From: Diphasiastrum complanatum
Lineage: Eukaryota; Streptophyta; Lycopodiopsida; Lycopodiales; Lycopodiaceae
NCBI GenBank assembly: GCA_029204225.1
Contig: CM055113.1
Location: 19,861,798-19,925,797 of the forward strand
DNA: 64,000 nucleotides
Reading direction: 5' to 3'
Part shown: in pieces, positions 12,896 to 25,471 of the stretch
How the letters are laid out: every line of letters begins with the position of its first letter
Position numbering within the stretch: position 1 is the stretch's first letter
The notes under the pieces: generated by a model
The model's database searches: none
The model's input: only the letters and a program-made list of their open reading frames with translations
What the model was told of the DNA's origin: nothing
Position numbers and translations under genes: made by a program

Positions 12896-15257
12896 CTGCC
12901 GCATATAAAGACGTGGGGGTGACAATGGTATCAAAGAGGCGACACTTACTGCGAGCATCCTGGATGGACTTCCGGAAACAAAATCGCTCAAGCTGAACAA
13001 GGGAGGCATGTCCTTTCCCCAATCGGGTGGTGGCAGCCTATCTCATGCTAAAAGTAGGACTTGAGAAAAGGACTCCCAGGTATGTGTAGGAAGGGACCAC
13101 CTCTAGAACTTGTCCACCCAAAGTAAGCTCATGTCGTTGCATGAATGCTCGCGTAGTATTGAAGACATAACCTTGGTCTTCCCAATGTTCACCCCTAGGC
13201 CCCATCTGGTGCAAACTCATGCAAGCAGTCCAACTGTCGCTGTAGACCCTCTCTAGTCGGTGATACCAATACTACATCGTCGACATAAAGGAGGATAGCA
13301 ATCAAGATGTCCCCACGCCTGCAACCAGCACCACCACACTGTGTAATGACTCTCTCCAACTCATCGATATACTAACCAAAGAGGACTGGTGAGAGGGAGC
13401 AACCTTGCTTCACCCCAATAGTACTCCAAATGTGATCGAATATGCCACTGCTATGCCGGAAACATCCCAAGACCCGCTCATAAAGTGCCATCACAGCAAG
13501 AACGATGTCGGTGGAGAAGCCGAGGTCTCAGAGTCTCTGGATGAGCAATGAGCGAGGAACAGAATCAAAGGCTTTCCTGAAGTCCACAAAACAACAATAA
13601 ACCCTCTCTCTCCTGTGCTTAGCTTCCTCAATCAAGGCTCGCAATGTGAAGATGTGATCTGCCGTAGAATAGTGGGCTCGGAAACCTGCCTGACCCATGG
13701 CATGTAGTCTCCTAGTCTCCACCTCTGAGCTCACAACAGACTGTAGGATAGTACCATATAGTTTCGCCAGGACATGCCCAATCATGATGGTGCGATAGTT
13801 ACTCGGAATCATGGGGTCTCCATTCTTATGGATGGGGTGGATAATGTTAGTGCACCAAGATGATGGGAAACTGGAAACAACTGCGGAGTTAAGAAAGGTG
13901 TCTATAGTGGGGGTGAGTAAGTCAGAGGCATGGGAAAGGAGTTCGGATTCAAGGTCTTCAATATCTCTAGCTTTGTGGGATTTCATCTTTTTAATGGCTG
14001 CAAGTACCATGTCAGATGTGAAGAAGGAGAACTCAGATGGTCATGGAGATATAGAGATAGGTGAGTCGGTAGGGACGGTATACAGGGTGGTAGCATAATC
14101 AGTCCAAATGCGGAGGTCCCCTAGGAGAGGTGGTGGAGAGCGAGGAATGAACTCACGCCAAAAAGAGCCTAAGGAAGAACTGAAAAGAAGGTCAGTAAGA
14201 CGTTTCCCTTCAGAATCATCATAGGAACGCTTTTTACGGCGGAGAACACGACGGTAGGAGCGTCGGGAAGATCGAAGTAGATGTGGGGCATGGATACGTG
14301 AGTAGGTTACTGACTGATGAAGAGAATGGCACTCGGTATCGTACCATGGAGGGTGTAGTGGTCGAGGTGTGCGTCGAGTCTTTTTGGGATGTGGTTTTAT
14401 GGGGAGGTTTAGTTATGCTAGGTCCCAAACTATCCGCGGAGGTCCTGGTAACCCCAAACATATCATTGTCGAGGGCACGAACACGCAGCTGATCAGTGGT
14501 GTCAAAGAACTTTGCCTGTCTCGAAGATGTCCGGGCATTAAAATCCCCTATAAGGAGAATATGCCCCTGCTCTGAGAATATGACAATATCTGGTGAGAGG
14601 TCCTGATATGGAGATCCAATACCCTCAGCAAAAGACGAGGACTCTGGTGGAAAATAACATGCTGCAATAAAAAGATCTCTATCCAAACCAATATCTTGAC
14701 GCACGATGCGAGTCCATAAGTAGCGGGCCTGTCGTCATGTCGGATGAAGTCAATACTCGAATAATGGAGAGTCTCTCTGTATAGGCAGGCGACCCCACCT
14801 GAACCTCGACCGCTGGCAGATCTAGTCTCTTGTCAGAATACTGAGTCCCATGTATATCCAGGAAAAGAGGGAAGTCCTCGCTCCGGGCTCTCGTGTGTCT
14901 CCATGAAGAATAATACATCTCTGCCTGTAATAAAATCAGCAAGGTCCCTTGCCGTAGAAGATGAGTGTATGCCTGCACAATTTCACACTCCAATCCGAAG
15001 GTGGTGTGGATGGGGCCCCGGAGTGCTCCCAACCCCGGGCACCCCAAATCCCTAGCACTAGGTTCTACTAGGAGCGCTATCAAGAAAGCACACTCGTCCA
15101 TCTCGATACATGACTCGTTTGCTAGACTCACGGGCTGCCTGAAAGGCCTTAGGCCTCTCCTCTACCTGGATATATGTGCAGTCGTCATCCATATAGATAG
15201 TGGTGCCACATAGCTTAGCTTTGCACCGCAAAACATCTCGACGACTCTCTAGGGAAG
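12896..15257 (-). mobile_element. LINE, ORF1 C-terminus plus ORF2 (EN and RT), decayed
   Basis: Minus-strand L1-like LINE lacking its 3' end. ORF1's last ~55 residues are at 15240-15058 (IYMDDDCTYIQVEER, YRDGRVCFLD). ORF2 follows: the endonuclease at 14704-14234 shows LLIGDFNARTSSRQ, and RT at 14010-13528 shows NYRTIMIGHVLAKLYG, AGFRAHYSTADHIFTLRALI and VDFRKAFDSVPR. Weaker homology continues to ~12900. Frames are broken between these blocks, so it is inactive. Its 5' end abuts the TGTTACG start of the Gypsy LTR at 15258. Confidence 0.85.
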
Positions 15258-16106
15258 TGTTACGAGCACGTAACCAGTGCTGAACCCTAGAGAACACAGG
15301 AGGTTAGATACCACAGTCAGGGTCGTGTCCAGCGTATACGACCAACAGGGCAAGATTGTGTGAGTAGTGTGCCCTGGCACGGACCATAGCCATGGCGGGC
15401 CTAACACAGCCTAGGGACCCTGTCAGCAGGATAGGGCCCCACGTTGGGTCCCGACGTGCAGTCGGCCACGTCAGAGCCATGTGGCCGACACTTGGCAGTA
15501 TGCATGCTACCAGTCCTCACATTGGGCTAGGAGGGTGTTATGTCCATGTCCTGTATAAAGGAATCGGAATATTTCCTGACGTGGATGGCCAGTCACTCCA
15601 GTTGTATGTGGTTATTAGTTATGCTACGTCATTCTGGACGTGGTCGTATTAAATAATTAATAATCATATGAGGGCCCAGACCTATAATTGGACATAGGAG
15701 CACATGCACGATGAAGACTGCTTCAATGCAAGAATAGGAGGTCAATAGCTCAATTTAGGTTGCATGGGGATCCTTGGGGGAGTATTCTCTCTCTCTTGAG
15801 GAGAATAAGTCCATTGGAAACTCGCCCATCCTCCTATTGTGAATTGTGATTCTTGAGCCATTTTCTCATCTTCTCTCTTGTGTTCTTCACTGTGGCTTGG
15901 GGGTGGATTGACTAGGGTATTGACTAGCCTCTCCATATTGGTTGGGTGGCATGCTCCACAGGTGTCCTTTTGGTTTGCATGTGACAGGATTCTTGAAGAT
16001 CTTCACTTGGCGATCGTTATAGAGGGGCTTGCTCCATATCAGGGAATAGGCAAGGTTGGGTGGATCAGTTAGTGTTTGCCCTACTGTGGTGTTTAGATCT
16101 CTAACA
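15258..16106 (+). repeat. Gypsy 5' LTR (849 bp)
   Basis: Starts TGTTACGAGC and ends CTCTAACA, giving matching TGTTA/TAACA ends. It is followed one base later by a primer-binding site. It contains CCTGTATAAAGG (TATA-type) near 15550 and ACGT/G-box-like motifs. The first 250 bp recur at 4945; the middle recurs inverted at 24405-24812. Confidence 0.8.
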
Positions 16107-16107
16107 T

Positions 16108-16120
16108 TGGTATCAAAGCC
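16108..16120 (+). other. Primer-binding site (tRNA-iMet type, variant)
   Basis: TGGTATCAAAGCC differs by one base from the common plant TGGTATCAGAGCC, complementary to the initiator methionine tRNA 3' end. It marks the start of the internal region. Confidence 0.7.
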
Positions 16121-16361
16121 ATCTCCATCTTTGGGAGCTTAGTAGCAGCAGTAGAGAGAGTCAGTAGAGTGTACAGAATCTCTTCCACTCTTCAGGAATT
16201 AGTAGAGGGGATACATCGCTGCAGAACCAGCTACCTATCACTCTGTTCCAAATGCAATTTCTTGCAAACTGAGAAAAATTTGGATCAGTACACTACTGCA
16301 GATCAGTCGCTGTGGAAACAGCCAGTTATCCCTGGGTTCAGAAAGTTATTTGCTGATTCCG

Positions 16362-16437
16362 AGTAGATAGGGGTCAGAACTTTTGGAGCAGATCCAGCAA
16401 GTAGATAGGGGTCAGAACTTTTGGAGCAGATCCAGCA
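16362..16437 (+). repeat. Exact 38-bp tandem duplication
   Basis: The unit at 16362-16399, containing AGATAGGGGTCAGAAC, is repeated exactly at 16400-16437 in the Gypsy leader between primer site and gag. Zero divergence indicates a recent slippage or repair event. Confidence 0.85.
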
Positions 16438-17003
16438 CTTTCGAATAGGCACTCCAACGCTGTTTTCCACAGGAATTCAATTGTAATCTGAGCGGAGTTT
16501 GGAGCAGATTCCTAGTGCAGGTCCAGCGCTCCAAGGGCTCTTTGAATTTTGGATTTTTGGAATCATCCTTGGGCCCTAAATCAGAAGTTTTTGAGCAGGT
16601 AGACCACTTTTCAGATAGCGAGGGTCTTCCCAGATAAAATCAGGTTTTTGCCCACAGCGAGGGGGGTTCTTGGTGGAAACCAGAAATTTGCAACCGGTTT
16701 TGAGTCCCAAATCGGATTTCTTGGAGCAGAAAAGGCACACCTCAGATAGCGAGGGAAGGGGTCAAGACAAATCAGAAATTTGTTTGCTTTTTGAGCCCTG
16801 AATTTTGATTTTTTTTTGGACAGCAGGCAGTTTAAGAAGATGGATTGGACAGCTGCGGAAGAACTGAAGGGGTTTCTTGCTTTTCTCTTTGGAAGTATAG
16901 TCCTAAGAAAGAGCTAAGTATTCTGCTTTTGTTTTTTCAGTTTAATCAATCTTTTTTCTTATTTTCATTCAGAAGTTAAGGTACATCTCTTTCGGTTCCG
17001 AAA

Positions 17004-18045
17004 ATGACCACTCCTCAGGGACCTGATCAACCCTCGGGGAGAGGCATCGACGAACTTGAAACAAAAGCCTTGGTTTTCAATAAGGGGAAAGAACCCATGG
17101 AAATGGAGGAACAGGAACAGTTCACCAGAGAACTCGACGAATTGGTTACCAAGGAGCAGTATCTCCACTTGGTAACAGAGGTGGATGAATTGAAACTGGC
17201 TTTTGCCAATTTCAAATCCAGTATGGACGACTCATTTGCTGAGCTCAAAAGTTTGATTTTGAACTCTATGAAAGGAAGCCTCCCATCCACTTCTCAACCA
17301 TCCCCTTCTCCACTCCCATCAGTTTCGGGTGAGCTTACTCGGTCTCATCCCAGTGTCTTTAATGACTTCAAGCCTCCTACTTTTATTGGGGAAGAGAAGG
17401 ATAGAAATGCAAGTATTCTACAAACCTTCCTCAACAAATGGAAGAACATACATGCTCTTAAATAGACCCATGACCATTTGCAAGCTATTGAGACCAGTCT
17501 TTCCCTAGGGCCCATGGCCTATAAGTGGTGGTTAAACGTCCAGGAGACTGCAGACGACTCGGTCATGGAAAGCTTTTGAAGAGGCTTTTCCAAGAGAGTT
17601 TCTACCGGAAAACGAACTTGATAGAGCTTGGGAGCCTGGGAAAAAACAATAATGGAAGATAAAAAATATGGATGGCTATCAGAAAGTCAGAGGATTTGTC
17701 TGTGGCCTTAAAGATGAATATAAAGTAGAGGTCCAGAGAAACTCGCCTACTACCCTAGAGGAAGCTCTCAGATATGCTCAAATCTATGATGATTCAGTGG
17801 GTAGGAAGAAGGCGAGACAACAACCTCTTTCTGAGTAGCCTACTTAGAAACACTTTCAATTTTAAAAGAAGTTAAGAGTGAACCTCCTCAGAAACGCCCA
17901 TCACTCATACAACCCTTAAAACTAGAAGATTTTGAAAAAAGCCAAACAAGAGCGTTTGTGCTTTGTGTGCATGGGAAGGGACACATAGTCAGACAGTGTC
18001 CCAAGGGGCCATCCACTAAAAAAGAAAAACAAAATCAAGGTCGGT
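17004..18045 (+). pseudogene. Gypsy gag, broken
   Basis: The ATG at 17004 opens a 153-codon frame beginning MTTPQGPDQPSG, with a predicted coiled coil near residues 35-85, followed by the capsid-type block FNDFKPPTFIGEEKDRN and FLNKWKN. A TAG at 17463-17465 ends the frame. Capsid homology continues in other frames (AYKWWLNVQ near 17520, VRGFVCGLKDEYKVEVQRN near 17690). At 17951-18010 a CCHC zinc knuckle (CALC, then HGKGHIVRQC) is readable with a one-base frameshift. Protease, RT and integrase are absent: LINE sequence follows directly at about 18046. Confidence 0.8.
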
Positions 18046-19725
18046 GAACCATTGAAGTAGTCAACAACGCTGTGTCCACCCCCGTGTGGATGGCAAGTAA
18101 AAAATGATGATGACGACGATCGAGATAGGCCATTCAAAATGGCTAATGAATGAGCTTCTGCTAGTCCAATCAACTGTTCTCCAAAGTGTGTAGCTGGGGT
18201 ATCTACATCCTGAGAGGTCCTGTCCAAACCCAAATCCAAAGCTTGAATTTGTAGGAAATCACTATCTGCATGAAACTCTATCTGCTGGGTGCTGGTGCGA
18301 GTATTAAAATCTCCTGCTAGTAGAATAAGGCCCTGCTGTGCAAAGCTGACTATATCATCTGAGAGAGCCTGGAATGGGTCACCACCATAGTCTGCAAAAG
18401 CTGATGTCTAAGGTGCAAAATAACGAACTGCTATAAAGAGATCTTGAGGTAGCCCCAAGTAGCGACCAAAGAACTGTAACCAAATAAATTTCGCAAATGG
18501 ATCACTCTTGAGCAACTTAAAATGAGTACGATAAACCCCCTGGTAAGACATGCGACACCACTAGAGCCACGCGTGGTTTTTCCTCTCACGAAAGGCCTGT
18601 ACGCTGAATGCCATGAATAATCTTAAATTGTTGGAAGGGGTCGATACAATGATTCATGGGTCTCTGCTAAGAGCAAAATATCACATTTCTGCAAAAAGAG
18701 TGAAAATCCCCTGATGAAGAACATTAGAGCACACCGTTACAATTCCAAAAACCAATTTGTAATGGCTAAGGGAATCTTGGGTTGTTACTGTGCCCGGGAT
18801 CCCCGACTTCCTATTGTGAAATCTTATCGTAGAATTTAGGCTTGCCTTCAATAAAGACCACTCTTTGGTTCCTCGCATTGGCCTCATGAATGGCCGATTT
18901 CCTCACTTGCCATTGTGTGTGTGTTAGATCTTTATCCATAAAAATAAAAGTACCTTTGAGCTTAGCTCGAAGGCCTAAAGCAACATTGCATTGTTCAGTG
19001 GAACGAAATTTTATGAATAAGACCTTATCATCAAATTTGCTCCGCCAAGCAGCGTCAAATCCCTCAATATGATGTGAAAGTTTAGAAACAAGAAGGTCCT
19101 TCGCCTCATCAAGGGCCTTGTTTCCGTTAGGAATACCCCTAACTCGGATATTAAGAGCCTTCTTGGCTCTTTTCTCTTGTTCCGTAAAAACAGTCTCCAA
19201 AGTAGAATGCACTAAAGAGGGCTGAACTTTTTTAGAGGACACATTACCATCTTGCTTAAGAACCGAAGCCCAAGTACAAGTTTCTTCCACTTCCTTTGCT
19301 AAAGACGAGATTTGCCTTTCCACATCTTGCTGCGAAGGAAGATCCTGCACCCCTTTCACTTTCATCATGTCAATAGTCATTTGTAAGTCCTTATTTTGAA
19401 GACTGACCCTGACAAGTTCTCCATGAAGCATCTAACTTTGGAGTTGCAATTTCTCGATAAATTGTAGCACGTCTTTGAACTGATGTTGTAAGTAGCTGTG
19501 AAGAGATTCAAAGTCGGATAGATTGCTAGGTTGTAATTGTTCTGTAGGGATATGATAGGCAAGGTAGGAGTTGACAGACGATAATAACGGAACAGGTGTA
19601 TTCACCACAGGCAAGGCAATGGCAATGGCTTGCACTGGAGAATGAGGCAATAACTGGCCAGTTTGTTGGCCAGTCGTTAGTTCAACCATTGCTGGTGGAC
19701 CAGCCAGCGTTGGTCCATCTTGATC
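18046..19725 (-). mobile_element. LINE fragment: ORF1 and start of ORF2
   Basis: Minus-strand copy of the same LINE family. ORF1 is readable at 19725-18811: coiled-coil part (FESLHSYLQHQFKDVLQFIE), a stop just before 19431, then an open 206-codon frame with the RRM-like motifs LNIRVRGIPNG and DDKVLFIKFRS and the C-terminal block FMDKDLTHTQWQVRK. ORF2 follows with endonuclease sequence down to HSVVDYFNGSP at ~18050. RT and the 3' end are missing where Gypsy gag begins. Its 5' side abuts the Copia integrase at 19727. Confidence 0.85.
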
Positions 19726-19726
19726 A

Positions 19727-22198
19727 TTGGAGTTGGCTGAATTGTGGCAGGCAAGGTTTGGACATCCCAACTTTGCAAGTTTGAAGAAGCTGAAGACATT
19801 TAATATGGTAGAAGATATTCCTACTATTGAGCAGCCAGGAGGGCATGTATGCGAGGGGTGCATACTTGGAAAGTTTCAAAGGAAACTTTTTCCAATTGAT
19901 GAAACTATAAGGGTTCTTGATAAATTTGATTTGGTTCAAAGTGATGTTTGTGGTCCAATGAGGACAGAATCCATTGGAAAGTGCATCTATTTTGTGACTT
20001 TTATTGATGACTTTTCATGTTCTACATGGATCTATCCTATGAAGGCTAAATCAGAAGTTTTTCAACGTTTCAAAGATTTTCTAGCAATGGTGGAAAATCA
20101 GTTTGGGCATTCTTTGAAGACCCTATGCACTGATTGAGGAGGAGAATACATCAAGAGTATGTTCGGTGCATTTCTTCGATAGAAGGGAGTTCTACATCAA
20201 ATGACAACTCCCAACAAAATGATGTTGCCGAGCGAAAGAATTGCACACTTATGTTGAAGTTTTTCCAGATTTGGTACCATCTTCTATTTCTAGAGATAAG
20301 GGGCAGCAATCAACCAGTTTCGAATTGCCCAGCACCTCATCAAGTTTAGAGCCTAATGTTCATCAAGAACTGTCCATTGTTGCTCAAAATCAGTCTGCAA
20401 GAACTGTTGGACAACAAGGAGCAGTTTTGGAAGATTTTGAACAGCCAAGTGCAGTGTCGGAAGATCTTGGACAACAAATTGCAAGAAGAGACATGGCTGT
20501 TGGACAGCCTAAAGCAGTCCTACAGTGGCTATTGTCAACTTTGCGGGACAACAAAGTAAGTTCATTTTATCATGGAAAGACACGTGCCTCTACAAAATCA
20601 GTGGACTATGCTGATTTTTCAGATTTTGCTCTTACATCTCATGGAGACGTTGCGGAAGAACTTGATTTTTATGAGTAGGCCAAAGGAGTAAAATGTTGGG
20701 AGGATGTGATGCAAGATGAGTATGACTCACTCATGAAGAACCAGATTTGGGTTCTTGTTGATCTTCCTCATGGGAAGAAGGCAATTGGTTCTAAATGGGT
20801 ATACAAAATCAAGTATAAGGCAGATGGTACCATTGAAAGGTACAAGGCAAGGCTTGTTGCCAAAGGCTATGCTCAGCAAAAGGGGATTGATTATGAGGAG
20901 ACTTTTTTTCCTACTGCTCGGATGACTACCGTGAGGGTAGTAACCTCTTTGGCTGCTCATTTTGGTTGGCGTTTGCTGCAACTTGACATAAAGACAACAT
21001 TCCTCAATGGTGATCTCAATGAGGAAGTGTACTTTCAACAACATGCTGGTTTTTTGGTTGAAGGCCAAGAAGATAAAGTTTGTCTTCTCAAGAAGGCACT
21101 TTATGGACTGAAGCAAGCCCCGAGGATGTGGTATCAAAATAAACATGCCTACTTTTGTGATCGTGGGTTTACTAATAGTCCTAGCGAATCTACTCTTTAT
21201 GTCAAGCATACTTCAAATTATATCATTATTATTTTGCTTTATGTTGATGATATTATTGTTACGGTTAGTACAACAGATTGATGCCTTAATACTTGATCTT
21301 GGTACGGTTTTTGAAACCTCAGATTTAGGCCTATTATACTTTTATCTTGTTCTTGAATTTGTACAAGAAGGGGTTGGAATTTTCATCTCTCAAGAACGCT
21401 ACATTGGGCAGATTTTGAAACAGTTCAAGATGGAAGATTGCAAGCCGGTTCCTACACCTATGGAGACAGGCCTGAAATTAAGTAGTCAAGGTGATGGTGA
21501 ACCATTTGATACTACTTTATATTGTCAAGCTATTGGCTGTCTCATTTACCTATGTAATTCAAGACCGGACACTTCTTATAGTGTCTCACTCATGAGTCAA
21601 TTCATGCATGCCCCGATGACTTTACATCGGAAAGCGTTGAAGAGGATCTTTCGATATCTTCAAGGAACAAGAAGTCATGGACTGATTTTTCTTGCTTGTG
21701 ATGATGCATGTTTGGTTAGTTTTAGTGACTCGGATTGGGGTGGAGATCAAGACACTATACGCTCTACAAGTGGACATTGCTTTTTCTATGGAAATTTTGC
21801 AATTTCTTGGTCAAGTAAAAAGTAGCCTACTGTTGCTACTTCTTCTAGTAAGGCAGAATATAGAGCGATATTTTCAGCCACAACGGAATGTTTATGGCTG
21901 AGAAGGCTACTTTTTGACATGAAGTTTGGTGAGCCTTCAGCCACTCTTATCTTGAGTGATAGTTAGAGTGCTATTGCCATTGCACGAAATCCTGTTTTTC
22001 ATGCAAGGACGAAGCACATCGAGATCCATTATCACTTTGTTCGGGAGAGACTTCATGATGGCGACATTTTACTTGAGTATTGTTCTACAGAGGATAATAT
22101 TGCGGACCTCTTCACTAAGGCGTTGCCTAGAGTCAGTTTTGAAGCTTTATGCAAAGCTTTAAATTTAATACCACGTGGTGGCTTTATTACATAGTGAA
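19727..22198 (+). pseudogene. Copia pol: integrase, RT and RNase H, broken
   Basis: Integrase starts inside its HHCC zinc motif (WQARFGHPNF, CEGCILGK) and runs to the DDE-core aspartates (SDVCGPM; LCTD at 20126-20137 followed by TGA). Its C-terminal part is deleted: ERKNCTL at ~20230 passes directly into the linker. RT at 20706-21281 is well preserved (KWVYKIKYKADGTIERYK, VAKGYAQQKGIDYEE, LYGLKQAPRMWY, LLYVDDIIVT) until a frameshift near 21280. RNase H continues at ~21290-22190 (SFSDSDWGGDQ, ARTKHIEIHYHFVRE, ADLFTKALP) with TAG stops at 21823-21825 and 21964-21966. gag and protease are lost where the LINE begins. A purine tract AAGGAGGG at 22225-22232 precedes the 3' LTR. Confidence 0.88.
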
Positions 22199-22231
22199 GA
22201 TTTCAGTTTTTTGCATTGTCATTTAAGGAGG

Positions 22232-22732
22232 GTTTTAGAAATAAATGACTATGCTATAGTTAATCCATAGGTTACTTTGACCCAAAAGGTCGAGATTTGT
22301 GTAACCATGGGTATTTAGTTATTTAGGCCATGTTAAGTTTGTCTTAATTTGTGATGGACCCAATTTTGGTCATGTACTGACTCGTGGGTCCTTAGAGGTC
22401 TAATTTGGTTTAGGGGCCCTATGTTGACTTTTGGGAGTGCCGTACATTTAGTAAGTAGGTAGAGTACATGTTGGCTTATTTTGTCACATTTTTCAGTTTT
22501 GGCTAAGCATTGCTCTCCATTACTTGTGTTGCTGTTTTTTCTCTCTCTCTCTCTCTTAGAGGAGGGCGCCCAGCCTCTTCTCTCTTGTGTCTTGTGGAGA
22601 TTGATTGATAGCTAGCTACAGGCCCTAGCCCTCCAAATGGGGTCCAAATGGCCAATGGACCATGTCTAGGGCCCATGTACCTAAAAAACATGCTTATTTA
22701 ACCACTTTTATGGTATGTTTAGGGTTCCAACA
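22232..22732 (+). repeat. Probable 3' LTR of the preceding Copia
   Basis: Begins right after the polypurine tract AAGGAGGG; the start TTTTAGAAATAAATG looks like a mutated TGTTAGAAAT, and the end TTCCAACA gives a CA terminus. No second LTR copy is present, so the boundaries are approximate. Confidence 0.5.
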
Positions 22733-24404
22733 CTTCAATTAGCACTAGTTGCTCAAAAACCTACAAAAAAATCAGAAAAAAAGATAGGATTTTGTTTCAA
22801 ACGTTTGTTTCAAACACGTTTCAAACGTGGACATTTGATACGTTTGAATCGTTTGAATGCAACTATGTGCATAATAAAGAATAAAAGAATGGATGTAGCA
22901 AATGTAATGAGCCGAGCCCATAACTCTCCCCTGCAAAAAAACAAAGCCCTCCACCGGCTAGCAAGCATAATGACTATCTAGGAATGCCAAGGTATCCGTA
23001 ATGCCCAAGATCGTAGCGGAGCAGCCCAAAAGATAGGGACACCATACCAAGGTATCCAACAAGCCCGAGAAGGTAAAACTGCATCAGCAACGGGAAGCCA
23101 ATAAGGAAACTGTAAAAGAGATGGACGCTCATCGCGAATAGCCGCATCATACACGTAACCATCAGCCATATGTGCAAACTTAGTGATAAGGTGCCCCAAG
23201 AAAAGATAGCAGCATCAGAAGGCCAACACCAAGGAGTAGGAACATAAGCAGGATGACAGGCACGCTGTAATAGCATGGAAAATCAAGCGATATGCCAGGA
23301 AACATGGAGCATAAAGAGATCATCCTGACAAAGGGTAGCTAGAATGAGAAAGACCTCATATGTACATACCAATCCATCATAGGATGCAGCAAAAAGGGAT
23401 GGAGAATCGGATGACCCATCGGAACTGGCCGCAATTGTAATCCCAAAGCACACACCAGGTGCACAAGTGAGGAATAGAAGAAATGCACTGGAACGAGGAA
23501 CATGATCCGCAACATTAGTAGCAAGCATCGGAGCAATATCCACGTTTTAGCTTGGAATGAGTATCAAAGCACATATGAGCAACACTGAAGTATATGGTGG
23601 CAACATGCCCAAAAACTATCCAAGAGAGAAGAAGAAACTCTCTCAAGGTACTCTGATGGTCCCAGAACACCAAAACAAAGTGGCAACTCAGCATCAGAGA
23701 CCAAGCGATATGGAGGAATTCGAAATGACTGGGAACCTGAAGATCATCCGAACAAACAGGAGCTGGAACGGAGGCAATAACCCAAGCCATCAGGATATGC
23801 CAAGCTTGAAAATGAGCAACAATCCAAGGAACAGATAGAGAGCCACATACATAATCATAGAGATATCCACACCATAGGCGATCAGTAATATGGAAAAACT
23901 AGCACCAATCAACAGGTCCAAATGAAAACCGAGCCATACGTAATAACCAGGAATGCCAAATATCAAGAGGTAAAAAAGAATCAGTCGCATGAAAAACCTC
24001 TAATGCATATAAAGCCCAAAACTGTATACCATCGACATCGACTGCATCAAATCTATATGTAGAAACACAAGGAGACTGAAGGATACACGTATACTCATCT
24101 AGAAAGATCGCAGTATATAAATACCCTAGATAAGTAATAGTGACCATCTGGCAAATATCCTCGGATGGAAAATGCTTAACGATAAGGGCCATAGGCGCAT
24201 GAATCATGTAAGGAACGGTAGAAATATCATGAGGCAGATCACAAACCTCAAGCAGAGATACATGGAGTAAAGCGAAAGAAGATACAACCTGATCACCAAT
24301 AACGAGGGAACCATCAACTGTGGACCCGTGAAGAACCCCAGAGAAATCAGCAGGAATAACGGTCATAACGGACTCAAGAGATGGAGATATACAGACCAAT
24401 GAAG
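22733..24404 (-). other. Unidentified stretch with minus-strand open frames
   Basis: A run of open minus-strand segments lies at 24399-23899 (166 codons), 23790-23515, 23543-23283 and 23276-22974, in different frames but end to end. Overlaps are consistent with one-base shifts (for example near 23530 and 23190). The readable text is rich in W, H, Y and C (for example ADGYVYDAAIRDERPSLL and LPVADAVLPSRACWIPWYG). I do not recognise a family. It may be a decayed coding region or chance. A cluster of CAAACG/CGTTTG words is at 22795-22860. Confidence 0.3.
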
Positions 24405-24812
24405 AAGATACTTATAACGATCGCCAAATGAAGATCTTCAATAATCCTGTCACATGCAAACTAAAAGGAGACCTGTGGAGCATAAACCACCCAACCAAAC
24501 GGAAATGGCTAGTCAATACCCTACCACTTTGCCCCCAAGCCACAATGAATGAATACAAGAGAGGAGAGGATCTTGGCTCATGAATATGAAATTCCAATAG
24601 GGAGATGGGCGAGTTTCCATGGTATATATTCTCTCCAAAGGAGAGAATATTCCCCTTAGGATCCCCATGCAACCTATAATAAGCTATTGACCTCTTATTC
24701 TTGCATTATAGCAGTACACCATGCAAGTGCTCCTATGTCCAAATATAGGTCTGGGCCTTTATATGATTACTAATTACTTTACCGGCCTAGCCCGGAATGA
24801 CGAGGCATAACT
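24405..24812 (-). repeat. Partial Gypsy LTR, inverted
   Basis: Reverse complement of about 15610-16030 of the Gypsy LTR (blocks matching TCTTGAAGATCTTCACTTGGCGATCG, GGCCCAGACC and the GAGAGAATA stretch). Both ends of the LTR are missing. It lies directly against the gag piece on the same strand, so the intervening pol has been lost. Confidence 0.75.
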
Positions 24813-24814
24813 AA

Positions 24815-25471
24815 TAATTTGATCTAGTTCGTCAAAATACTTGGTGTATTTCCACGAACTCTTTCTTTCCCTTCTTCTAGTTGGGTCCTGATGGATTAGC
24901 CTATAATTGCTTTCTAGATGCCACCATTGTGGAATCATACGCTTTCGCAATCTGTATGACGTTCTCGAAAGTTTGAAGCAGATTACGCTTGCACTCATTC
25001 TTGTAGGTACGAGTCCAAAGTCCGAGTACCCATTTTGCAGTTGACAAATCTCTGGTAGAAGTCCGAGTCGTCCACAACCACAAACGACTTTTTGAACACT
25101 TCCATGAACTCTTCCCATGTGGTAGGTTTCGGTTGTAGATCACGCCACCACGATGAAGCTTTCCCTCGGAAGAACAGAATTACACTATCTTTTTATCTTC
25201 AGGAATTCCGTAAACGGTCCACTTGGATAACGATCATCTACAACCTCGGGTTTTTTCTCTTTCTTCTCCCCCGAAAATGGTTCAGGTTGAAAGCCCAAAT
25301 TCGGCGCGGACAAGGTTTTCACTCGATTCAACAGACTTCCATTTGTTGATCCCTTAAAGTGTTCATGTTGTTTATTTCATTAAGCGCTTGGCTTAACGAC
25401 TGGCAAATTTGCAGATAGGTAGGCATAGCCACTTGACCATCAAGAGCTGCAGCTGCATTATCATCTGCCAT
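24815..25471 (-). pseudogene. Gypsy gag fragment, inverted
   Basis: On the minus strand the reading starts near 25471 (MADDNAAAALDGQVAM, YLQICQSLSQALNEIN) and, after frameshifts, gives KASSWWRDLQPKPTTWEEF and FYQRFVNCKMGTRTLDSYLQ near 25170-25020, the capsid core of Gypsy gag. Stops and shifts break the frame. It probably belongs with the LTR piece to its left. Confidence 0.7.
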
